In this document: one piece after another, positions 6,986-13,367 of the stretch
How the letters are laid out: each line of letters begins with the position of its first letter
How positions within the stretch are numbered: the stretch's first letter is position 1
Origin: a bacterium
GTDB taxonomy: Bacteria > Spirochaetota > JAHITG01
Assembly (NCBI GenBank): GCA_028711675.1
Contig: JAQTRT010000043.1
Coordinates: 1-14,775 of the forward strand
Length of the DNA stretch: 14,775 nucleotides
Reading direction: 5' to 3'
The notes under the pieces: generated by a model
Databases searched by the model: none
Seen by the model: only the letters and a program-made list of their open reading frames with translations
Told to the model about the DNA's origin: nothing
Position numbers and translations under genes: made by a program

Positions 6986-7786
6986 ATGAGAAAGTGCATC
7001 ATTCTTCTTCTCTTGTCTTTTTTTACCTTGACGGATTATACCCTTCTAAAAGCGGAAGAGATTGCCGATCCCAATGCCAAGATAGAACCCCTGAACCTGG
7101 AATGGCCGTGCGATAAACCCTCGGGTTTTCATAATTACGCCCAGGAACTTGTCTTTTACAGGGACCGGAGCCAGTATTACCTGAACCTGGCCAAGACATA
7201 TTATAATAAAGGCTATTCTATCATGAAATATTATCAGATTAATAACCAGATCTTTGACACATATGAGAGGGACCGATACCGGTACGATGCAGCCAACCGC
7301 TACAGCGACGGAGTCCGGGAGGAGTTCAGGCTGGCGGAATACTGGTTCGACCGGACCCTTGATATCATCGCCCATAATATCGAATGGGACCCTGGCGTGG
7401 CCAACAACCAGGAGTATAAGGACCTGATCCAGAACACGTTCAAGAACCTGGTTTATGTGACCGTGTATAATGGCAAATACTGGCAGGCCGTGGCGTATCT
7501 GGATGAATATAAGAAATTCAATCCGGACGAGAAATACGTTGATGAATGGGAAGCCCGCATCAAGGGAAATATCGTGAAGATCCACGAAGAATATAGTTGG
7601 GGCTTTACCGGGAGATACTCGGCAGCTTATTTGAAAAAAGAACACCATGAGCTGCTCAAGAAAGTGATCGATAAACGGTACAGCGGTGACGCGAAATTCA
7701 AGGATGAACTGAAGAACAGGGTGTATCCGGACCAGGTCATTATCCAGGAGCAGGCTCCTCCTTCTGCTTCCGCGCCTAATAAATAA
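6986..7786 (+). CDS. Exported Tyr-rich helical protein, function unknown
   Basis: A 266-residue protein not assigned to a family. The N-terminus is a signal peptide (MRKC, hydrophobic IILLLLSFFTL, likely cleavage near LKA-EE at about 24), predicting a periplasmic location. The mature part is mainly helical and very rich in Tyr, Asn and Asp. Two stretches (about 50-85 and 145-180) have the spacing of TPR-like helix pairs, for example YYLNLAKTYYNKGY and YNGKYWQAVAYLDEYKKFNP. The C-terminus is a Pro/Ala/Ser tail. The start is supported by GGAGG 9 nt upstream. It opens a run of three genes for envelope proteins (4 bp to the next gene) that begins 67 bp after mnmG with no visible terminator between. 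Confidence 0.7.
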   Translation: MRKCIILLLLSFFTLTDYTLLKAEEIADPNAKIEPLNLEWPCDKPSGFHNYAQELVFYRDRSQYYLNLAKTYYNKGYSIMKYYQINNQIFDTYERDRYRYDAANRYSDGVREEFRLAEYWFDRTLDIIAHNIEWDPGVANNQEYKDLIQNTFKNLVYVTVYNGKYWQAVAYLDEYKKFNPDEKYVDEWEARIKGNIVKIHEEYSWGFTGRYSAAYLKKEHHELLKKVIDKRYSGDAKFKDELKNRVYPDQVIIQEQAPPSASAPNK

Positions 7787-7790
7787 TCAC

Positions 7791-9200
7791 ATGCGATTCA
7801 TTTTATATTTATTGTGCTTACTTCTGTTACCAGGGAATACTTTACTTTACGGCAGTGATGACGGAAATGGTAAGAACATCACGGATGCCCTGCCTGATCA
7901 GTATTCCTTTTTGATCTACGGCCAGTCGCTGGATAAAGCGTTCAAGGAGTTCAAGGATTCCTATTTCTGGCAGAAATACAAACTAACCAGGAACGGGAAG
8001 GAACTGGACAGGAACCTGGATTCCCTGAACGCCTCATTCCTGGTCATCGGGCTGGTGCTGGATGACCTGCTCCAGATCCTTTCGGGACAGGCTGTCCTGG
8101 CCGTCTGGCTTAAGAACAGTTCCGTGGACCAGTATCTTTATCTGATCGAAAAAAAGGAGAATAAGTCCAAGCTCAACAGTCTGGTGGAACGCCTGGAATA
8201 TTTTGCTTATGCCAATAAGATCGATTTAAAAAAGACGCCGCTGGGCGATTATACGGTCTATGATTTCAATAATAAGGTTTTTTTAGCTGACAGCGCTTCC
8301 TGTCTGCTGATCTCCAGTGATGAAAGGAAGATCGAACAATCCGTCAAACGGCTGGAGAACGGGTCCAGGAAAAAGAACGGACTTGATTTTAATGCTTATT
8401 TCAAGAACAGGAACCTGATCACTTATCTGAAAATGACCAATGAAGTGAAAAAAAGGAACGAAGACCATTATTATTCGTTCCGTTTCTCGGGTAAACCCCG
8501 GGTCGAAGGTTTGTTCCGTTCACCGGACAGCATCCGGAGCAACAGCGGAATCCCGGCCGGTTCTTTTTATTACCTGCCGTCCGTGATCAATATGGCCTGT
8601 TCCCTGCAGGAGACCGGGATCAGGGAATACATGTATCCGTTCTTTGATACCGTGGATACCAATATCTTTAAACTGGATAAGGGCTATTTCAGCGCTTTCT
8701 TTGACCGGACCAGGGAATACAATAATGTCCGGGGCCTTTGCGGGATGCAGCTGAATTCCAAAGCCACGAATTTCATCATGATAGTCTCCACTAATTCACA
8801 GGAACGCGATTTTTATCAGTCCTTCGCAACCCGGACCAATGAACCGGGGATCAATGAAACATGGAATAATAAAGTGCGGCTTTACCGGGCCGGCGACTAT
8901 TTCTGCTTCCAGAACGGTTATCTGCTCATCTCTAACAGCCTTTCTTTCCTGAAACGCGGACTGGATGCCTGTTCCAAAAGGAACGGCTTTTATTATACGC
9001 AGGAATTTACTAAGATCAGGAATATGGTCAGCCGGGACCTTTTCCTCTGGATGGATCTGAAAGAATATGTGACAGCCCGGGCACTGAAGAACGGGGATGA
9101 TAAATGGTATTATTATAACGCTTATATCAAGACCTTCGGCAACCTTTATCTGTCCGGCGAGAGGAAAGAGGATTATTTTTATCTGAACCTTACTTTTTGA
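7791..9200 (+). CDS. Exported DUF3352-like protein, function unknown
   Basis: A 469-residue protein with a signal peptide (MRFILYLLCLLLLPGNTLLYG, cleavage near 21). The layout recalls DUF3352 proteins: an opening LPDQYSFLIYGQSL, a segment where a gel-like protein is asked to report its activity (LSGQAVLAVWLK, residues about 97-108), and a repeat of this pattern in the second half, where strand-rich segments alternate with KLDKGYFSAFFDR and SNSLSFLKRGLDAC. DUF3352 has no defined biochemical role, and the match is by pattern only, so it is tentative. No Shine-Dalgarno is seen; the ATG lies 4 bp after the preceding stop, consistent with translational coupling. The OmpA-domain lipoprotein gene follows after 48 bp. 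Confidence 0.68.
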   Translation: MRFILYLLCLLLLPGNTLLYGSDDGNGKNITDALPDQYSFLIYGQSLDKAFKEFKDSYFWQKYKLTRNGKELDRNLDSLNASFLVIGLVLDDLLQILSGQAVLAVWLKNSSVDQYLYLIEKKENKSKLNSLVERLEYFAYANKIDLKKTPLGDYTVYDFNNKVFLADSASCLLISSDERKIEQSVKRLENGSRKKNGLDFNAYFKNRNLITYLKMTNEVKKRNEDHYYSFRFSGKPRVEGLFRSPDSIRSNSGIPAGSFYYLPSVINMACSLQETGIREYMYPFFDTVDTNIFKLDKGYFSAFFDRTREYNNVRGLCGMQLNSKATNFIMIVSTNSQERDFYQSFATRTNEPGINETWNNKVRLYRAGDYFCFQNGYLLISNSLSFLKRGLDACSKRNGFYYTQEFTKIRNMVSRDLFLWMDLKEYVTARALKNGDDKWYYYNAYIKTFGNLYLSGERKEDYFYLNLTF

Positions 9201-9248
9201 CCCGGACATACGATGGGGATGATCCGGATAACGGCTAAGGAGGAATAT

Positions 9249-9767
9249 ATGAAAAAATCCTTATGTTCATCAAGGAACGGTCTTATTCCCGTTCTTCTCA
9301 TTCTCCTGATAAGTCCCTTCTTTTTTCATTGCGGGAAAAAGCCGGCATCCGTGAAGGCTGCTTCCGGGAATTCTTACGAGAAGACGATACAGACCAGGCT
9401 GGACGGCCTGACCTACAGCCACTACGGGTATAAACAGATACGGCCTGTCAAGCGGGACCGTGACGCGTGGAAAAAGGAGCATCTGGAGGATCTGAAAGAT
9501 ATCCTTTCCGGCCTGAAACAGGGTTATGTGATCGAGCTGCGCGGCCATTCAGACAGCCGGGAGTCCCGTAAAAAAGAGATCACCATATCCCATGAAGGCA
9601 TCGGACGACTCCGTTCCCAGTTCCTGAAGAGGCTGTTGCTGGCCAATAAACTTGACGCCGGCAGTTTCCAGGTAACGTCCGCAGGCGCGGATGAGCCTGT
9701 ATCGGGCATTTCCGGGACCGATCCCGGGAACAGAAGGGTGACCTTCCATATCATGAAAAGAGAATAA
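9249..9767 (+). CDS. OmpA-domain lipoprotein
   Basis: A 172-residue protein starting at the ATG at 9249, chosen because AAGGAGG lies 5 nt upstream; an in-frame ATG at 9213 has no ribosome site. The N-terminus (MKKS, then LIPVLLILLISPFFF, Cys28 followed by GKK) looks like a lipoprotein signal, although the residues before Cys (FFH) depart from the standard lipobox. Residues about 75-170 are an OmpA C-terminal-like peptidoglycan-binding domain: YVIELRGHSDSRES, a helix with SHEGIGRLRSQFL, and the closing strand NRRVTFHI. Such domains anchor the outer membrane to peptidoglycan. It is the last gene of the three-gene envelope run; a hairpin with a T-tract follows about 90 bp downstream. Confidence 0.8.
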   Translation: MKKSLCSSRNGLIPVLLILLISPFFFHCGKKPASVKAASGNSYEKTIQTRLDGLTYSHYGYKQIRPVKRDRDAWKKEHLEDLKDILSGLKQGYVIELRGHSDSRESRKKEITISHEGIGRLRSQFLKRLLLANKLDAGSFQVTSAGADEPVSGISGTDPGNRRVTFHIMKRE

Positions 9768-9814
9768 GCCTCTATCGTGCGCGTTTTCCGGGATAATGAT
9801 AAAAAATATTTTTT

Positions 9815-9845
9815 TTGTTGAATGTCTTTTATTTTGATGTATACT
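9815..9845 (+). promoter_or_regulatory. Promoter-like element P1 upstream of the receiver-TPR gene
   Basis: A -10 TATACT (9840-9845) is preceded by TTGAAT (9818-9823, 16-bp spacing) or TTGTTG (9815-9820, 19-bp spacing). Transcription from here would pass through the hairpin at 9859-9884 within about 10-30 nt. Confidence 0.35.
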
Positions 9846-9858
9846 ATGCATAGGTGTC

Positions 9859-9884
9859 CCGGGTTGTTCAAACCCCGGTTTTTT
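9859..9884 (+). terminator. Terminator-like hairpin with T-tract
   Basis: CCGGGTT (9859-9865) can pair with the AACCCCGG side (9871-9878) with one bulged C and a short loop; six T residues (9879-9884) follow. It may end the 6986-9767 transcript or act as an attenuator for P1. Confidence 0.5.
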
Positions 9885-9887
9885 CTC

Positions 9888-9918
9888 TTGACAAAGAAAT
9901 TAATTTGTATACTTTAAT
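9888..9918 (+). promoter_or_regulatory. Promoter-like element P2 of the receiver-TPR gene
   Basis: A perfect -35 TTGACA (9888-9893) lies just after the T-tract. The best -10 TATACT (9908-9913) is only 14 bp away; TTTAAT (9913-9918) gives 19 bp. A promoter is likely, but neither spacing is ideal, so weak or activator-assisted use is possible. No Shine-Dalgarno is visible before the ATG at 9933. Confidence 0.45.
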
Positions 9919-9932
9919 ATGGTTTTGATTTT

Positions 9933-10787
9933 ATGATTGAGAAAAAACACATCCTGGTCGCTGATAATACCACCTCCCTTGTGAGCCCATGGAAGAACGA
10001 GATCAAGAAATATTTCAACATGGTGGAAGTTGTAGGCGGTTTCGAGGCCCTTACCAAATTAAAGAGCGATGAATATTCCGCCGTGATCATCAATCTTTCC
10101 CTCCGCACCTTCAACGGAATGGATGTGGTGATTAAGATCCGGGAAAAATACAAAAAAATGCCCATTATCGTCGTTGCCGAGAAGACGGATATGAACTATG
10201 TCAAGAACGTCAGCAATTACGGCATCTACGGGTATTTTCTCAATCCCGTGGATACACCCCAGATGATCGCCATGCTGACCAAGATCACCGGTATCAGCCT
10301 GGCTCAGCTGGAGAACGAAATGGCCGTTGAAAAGGCTCAGGGTGAACAGAAAAGGGCCAGGGGCCCGGACCAGATGGACGATGCCAGCGGTTCCGAAGAT
10401 GTACCGACCTTATACTATCAGGGACAAAGTTTCCTGCTCCAGGGAAATGTGGACGGCGCCATGGATGTCTTCAATAAAATCAGTAACATGAAGAAATTAA
10501 AGGATACATGGCGGCGGTACAATGAAGATGCCCTGTTCCAGCTGGCACGCTGCCAGATGAAGAAGAACCAGTATAAAGATGCGATGGAGAAATTCAACCA
10601 GTTCATCCAGAAAGCTCCCAGCAGTGAATTGTACAAACAAGCCCATTTTTCCGTCGGCGAATGTTTGGAACACCTTGGGGATATGAACAAGGCTCTGCTT
10701 ATGTATAAAAAAGTGGCGAACATGTCTCCCATGGATTCTCTTACTTCCCAGGCTCGGAAAAAGATCAAAGCTATTGATGAAAAATAA
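9933..10787 (+). CDS. Pseudo-receiver domain fused to TPR repeats
   Basis: A 284-residue cytoplasmic fusion. Residues 5-120 have the receiver (CheY-like) fold pattern: strand 1 HILVADN, strand 3 SAVIINLSLRTFNG, strand 4 MPIIVVAE, strand 5 YGYFLNPVD. Active residues are lost: the phosphoacceptor Asp is Asn54, the switch Thr/Ser is Ala82, the invariant Lys is Asn104, and of the acidic pair only Asp11 remains (Asn12). Phosphorylation is therefore unlikely. A charged linker (about 125-155) leads to three TPR-like units (about 158-280), for instance ALFQLARCQMKKNQYKDAMEKF and YKQAHFSVGECLEHLGDMNKA (each partly quoted here as the repeat core), like those of YbgF-type proteins. It is monocistronic, with its own promoter region and a downstream terminator. 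It probably works as a protein-interaction module; partners are unknown. Confidence 0.88.
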   Translation: MIEKKHILVADNTTSLVSPWKNEIKKYFNMVEVVGGFEALTKLKSDEYSAVIINLSLRTFNGMDVVIKIREKYKKMPIIVVAEKTDMNYVKNVSNYGIYGYFLNPVDTPQMIAMLTKITGISLAQLENEMAVEKAQGEQKRARGPDQMDDASGSEDVPTLYYQGQSFLLQGNVDGAMDVFNKISNMKKLKDTWRRYNEDALFQLARCQMKKNQYKDAMEKFNQFIQKAPSSELYKQAHFSVGECLEHLGDMNKALLMYKKVANMSPMDSLTSQARKKIKAIDEK

Positions 10788-10798
10788 ATGAGGACAGA

Positions 10799-10829
10799 AT
10801 AAGGGGAAAATACCTGCTTTTTCCCCTTT
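10799..10829 (+). terminator. Rho-independent terminator after the receiver-TPR gene
   Basis: AAGGGGAAAA (10801-10810) pairs with TTTTCCCCTT (10819-10828) around an 8-nt loop. The A/T ends of the stem let it act in either direction. It ends 41 bp after the stop codon. Confidence 0.7.
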
Positions 10830-10850
10830 ATCATAAACCTTTGGAACAGG

Positions 10851-10874
10851 ACCGGTCTGTGAGGGACAGCCGGT
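10851..10874 (+). other. Stable GC hairpin upstream of the ECF sigma gene
   Basis: ACCGG (10851-10855), bulged T, CTGT, loop GAGGG, ACAG, CCGGT (10870-10874): a 9-bp stem with one bulge and no T-tract, so it is not a terminator. It lies 80 bp upstream of the sigma-factor ATG and could be an operator or RNA structure. Confidence 0.35.
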
Positions 10875-10953
10875 GACTCTGCATCTGACACGGGGATGTT
10901 TAAAAAAAATGAACTTTTTTCCGTCCGGTTCGTTTATTATATATGGGAAATGA

Positions 10954-11508
10954 ATGAATACCGTTCATGATGATGATATCGAATTAGTCGAGAATTTCAG
11001 GGATGGCGATAAGAGTTCTTTAGAGAAATTATACATCAAATATAAAAGATACCTTTTACGGATCATATGGTATTATATGAATAATATGGAGGATGTTGAA
11101 GATGTCCTTCAGGATCTTTTTTTAAAATTAATGGACGGGTTGAAGAGATACAGAGTCCTGGCCGGGGCCACGTTCAAGACCTGGCTTTTCCGTGTAGCCG
11201 TCAATACGGCCAAGGACCATTTAAGGAAAAAGAAACAGGGTATTCCTGTCGCGGATATCGAACGGTATGAGGATAAAGGACCGGGCTGGCTGGAACAGAT
11301 GGAAAAAAAGGAGCTTCTGGAAGAGGTCCGGAAGCAGGTCTTCCGGCTGCCCCTGAAATACAGGGAAGTCGTGGTCATGGTCTTTTTTGAAGATTTAAAG
11401 TATGAGGAAGTGGCACAGATCCTCCGCAAGCCCGTGGGAACCATTAAATCGCGTTCTCATTTTGCCCTGAATCTGCTGCGGCAGAGGATGGGGGAGAGGA
11501 CCAAATGA
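10954..11508 (+). CDS. ECF-type RNA polymerase sigma factor
   Basis: A 184-residue sigma factor of the extracytoplasmic-function group, with only regions 2 and 4. Region 2 (about 10-85) includes the core-binding DVEDVLQDLFLKLM and the -10-reading segment FKTWLFRVAVNTAKDHLRK. Region 4 (about 125-180) has LPLKYREVVVMVFFEDLKYEEVAQ (family pattern, split here) and the recognition helix KPVGTIKSRSHFAL. It directs RNA polymerase to its own class of promoters, which cannot be deduced here; a GAACTT hexamer (10911-10916) upstream resembles ECF -35 boxes and may signal autoregulation. GGGA at 10945-10948 is the probable ribosome site. The stop overlaps the start of the next gene by ATGA, as is usual for sigma/anti-sigma pairs. 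Confidence 0.95.
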   Translation: MNTVHDDDIELVENFRDGDKSSLEKLYIKYKRYLLRIIWYYMNNMEDVEDVLQDLFLKLMDGLKRYRVLAGATFKTWLFRVAVNTAKDHLRKKKQGIPVADIERYEDKGPGWLEQMEKKELLEEVRKQVFRLPLKYREVVVMVFFEDLKYEEVAQILRKPVGTIKSRSHFALNLLRQRMGERTK

Positions 11509-12092
11509 AGGAAGAGAGCTTAGTCGCTTTATTGCGTTCGGCTGGAGAGTTTGAACTGGCGGTCAGCGCAAACCTGGATGAACGAATCTCCCGCACTATC
11601 TTCGACAGCCGGAAGAAGGAGCCTTATCGTTTTCAGGAGAAACTGTCCTCTCTTTTCCGCCTGCAATATGGGATCTCGCTCCTTCTTGTTCTGATCCTGA
11701 CCGGTTCCCTTCTGAAGATGCGGGTCGACAGCGTGAGAGAAGATGCCCTTTACCGGCAGATCATTGCCGAGATCATTTCCATCAATGAAAAAAAGGACGT
11801 TAAAAGGGCCATGAATATTTACAGCGAGGATTTTTTCAGGCAGAACAGGAAAGCGGACATCCGGAAAAATATCGAGGAACTGTTCGGGCATTATTCCACG
11901 ATCCGGTATCTTCCCGAAAAAATGGAAGTGGTCGTCCGGAAGGACAGGATCCTGATCAGGAACAAGGTCCGGTATTCCGCCCTTCCCCGGGATAGGGAGT
12001 ATGCCCCGATCCTTCTTCAGGGCAGGGAACGGATATATTTAAAGAAGGACAGGGATGAATGGAAAATCACAGCCTGGGTGCTGGATAAATAA
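11505..12092 (+). CDS. One-pass membrane protein in the anti-sigma position, NTF2-like C-terminus
   Basis: A 195-residue protein translated from an ATG overlapping the sigma stop, with a GGGGAGAGG ribosome site inside the sigma gene. Residues 1-50 are cytoplasmic and hydrophilic; about 51-69 form one transmembrane helix (LQYGISLLLVLILTGSLL); about 75-195 are outside. The outer part resembles NTF2/SnoaL-like domains: a helix ISINEKKDVKRAMNIYSEDF, then beta strands ending WKITAWVLDK. Topology and overlap suggest an anti-sigma factor, but the H-x3-C-x2-C zinc motif of ZAS anti-sigmas is absent (there is no Cys in the N-terminal part), and the first 50 residues match no family I recognise. The outer domain might sense a ligand or an envelope state. 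Anti-sigma action is inferred from gene order. Confidence 0.65.
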   Translation: MKEESLVALLRSAGEFELAVSANLDERISRTIFDSRKKEPYRFQEKLSSLFRLQYGISLLLVLILTGSLLKMRVDSVREDALYRQIIAEIISINEKKDVKRAMNIYSEDFFRQNRKADIRKNIEELFGHYSTIRYLPEKMEVVVRKDRILIRNKVRYSALPRDREYAPILLQGRERIYLKKDRDEWKITAWVLDK

Positions 12093-12114
12093 ACGGAGGG
12101 TTAGGAGGTGAGCG

Positions 12115-13068
12115 ATGATGAAGAGCATAAAATATCTTGGAGTGATGCTGCTGGCTTGTTCCCTGGCGTCGGGATGGAACTGCGGCTCGAAAGGAACGGA
12201 AGGAAAGGCTTCCAATGTCCTGAAGGCTAAAGTAAGCATGGTCATAGGAACGGCGTATATCCTGCGAGCGGATAATCCGGCTAAAATCAAGATTAATATC
12301 AATGACGCCATTCTGCCTGATGACGTGATCATCACCGGAAAAGGCGGTTCGGTTAATGTGGTAATCGAAAAGAGAGGGGTTTTCAAGATCAAGGATAACT
12401 CGAACATTCTTTTCAGTAATCTGCTGATGGTGGATGACGAGAACAATTCCGCTAAGATCAAGGTCATGGCCGGCCGTGTGATCCTGGGGCTGGAGAAGCT
12501 GAAAAAGAATTCCACGTTCGAGGTGGAAACACCCACCGCTGTTGCGGGCGTACGCGGTACTTCTTTCATGGTCTCTGTACAGCAGAAGGAGACACGCGCT
12601 TTTCCGTATTTCGTCAAAGTGACCCGGCAGGAAGACATGGTCACTAAGATCGCGGTCTTGACCGGGAAGGTGGAACTGTCCAATCCCAAGGTGTCAGGCA
12701 GTTCGTATATGATCGATTCCCTGAAAGAAGCCACTCTCATTAATGATGATTTCAAGAACATCAAGATCGAAAAGATCACCAGGCTTTCCCTGGACGAGAT
12801 CACCGTTATCAAGGATTTTTCCGAGATCAAGGAATTGAAATTAAAGGAGATCACGGACGAAATACAGAAAGTGGAACCTCAGCTGGAAGAGATCATGAAG
12901 TCGGAGTTAAAGACCAAGAGCGCTGTGAAGTCCTCGGCTGAAGATCTGAGTAAGACGGAAAAAGCCCTGGAGGAAGAGAAACTGGAAGTGAAAAAAGAGG
13001 CCATCCAGAAGATGAAATCGGGAAACAAGAAAACGGATAACAAATACCTGGATGACAATAAATGGTAA
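12115..13068 (+). CDS. FecR-domain lipoprotein with charged coiled-coil tail
   Basis: A 317-residue envelope protein. The N-terminal signal sequence offers two possible lipidated cysteines: Cys15 (VMLLAC) and Cys23 (SGWNC-GSK), neither a perfect lipobox. Residues about 36-190 are a FecR-type domain: VSMVIGTAYILR, ILPDDVIITGKGGSVNVVI, a strand ladder, and the hallmark TPTAVAGVRGTSFMV. The tail (about 225-317) is Lys/Glu-rich and predicted coiled coil. This is the stand-alone FecR domain of unknown binding partner, not the TonB-linked FecR with its own sigma-binding N-terminus. AGGAGGTGA lies 6 nt before the ATG (9 nt before a second ATG), predicting strong translation. It follows the membrane protein by 22 bp, so the sigma factor may control its expression as part of an autoregulated envelope module. 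Confidence 0.85.
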   Translation: MMKSIKYLGVMLLACSLASGWNCGSKGTEGKASNVLKAKVSMVIGTAYILRADNPAKIKININDAILPDDVIITGKGGSVNVVIEKRGVFKIKDNSNILFSNLLMVDDENNSAKIKVMAGRVILGLEKLKKNSTFEVETPTAVAGVRGTSFMVSVQQKETRAFPYFVKVTRQEDMVTKIAVLTGKVELSNPKVSGSSYMIDSLKEATLINDDFKNIKIEKITRLSLDEITVIKDFSEIKELKLKEITDEIQKVEPQLEEIMKSELKTKSAVKSSAEDLSKTEKALEEEKLEVKKEAIQKMKSGNKKTDNKYLDDNKW

Positions 13069-13087
13069 GAGACATGATCTCTCCGCA

Positions 13088-13128
13088 ATAAAATAAGGAG
13101 GGAGCTTCTTGCCCCCTCCTTATTTTAT
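13088..13128 (+). terminator. Strong Rho-independent terminator after the FecR gene
   Basis: A perfect 15-bp stem (13088-13102 with 13114-13128), GC-rich near the loop (GGAGGG/CCCTCC) and A/T at the base, with an 11-nt loop. The T-rich 3' arm serves as the U-tract. It closes the sigma/anti-sigma/FecR operon 20 bp after the stop codon. Confidence 0.88.
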
Positions 13129-13267
13129 CATCCGTGCTTCATCGATACGTTTTTTTTAAATTATCTTAATAAAAAAGAATGTGTGTCTCTTGGTCCCTTT
13201 GCGACTGAAACTTTTGATTTTTCCGTCTTTATCAAGATTATTCCCAACCCTTTAAAATGAAAAAGAT

Positions 13268-13296
13268 TTGACATTATAATTTATTTTTATTACTAA
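13268..13296 (+). promoter_or_regulatory. Likely promoter of the carbamoyltransferase gene
   Basis: A perfect -35 TTGACA (13268-13273) is followed, at 17-bp spacing, by TACTAA (13291-13296) within an AT-rich run; TAATAT at 13294 is an alternative. The -10 is weak. The gene starts about 72 bp downstream. The rest of 13129-13267 is AT-rich with no ORF; 13189-13206 matches the left arm of the 14479 repeat at 15 of 18 bases. Confidence 0.5.
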
Positions 13297-13367
13297 TATA
13301 TCAGTTATACGGTATAGCCATCCGGATGAAAAGCCCCTTTATCCCAATTTTTTTTAGGAGGATAATC

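Noticed and set aside
12039..12854. 271-codon minus-strand ORF opposite the FecR gene
   Set aside because: A Ser/Leu-rich shadow of a strongly supported gene (perfect ribosome site, FecR motifs); no domain is recognisable.
12115..13068. Classical FecI/FecR iron-uptake system
   Set aside because: There is no TonB receptor gene, the FecR protein is exported with no cytoplasmic sigma-binding part, and another membrane protein holds the anti-sigma position.
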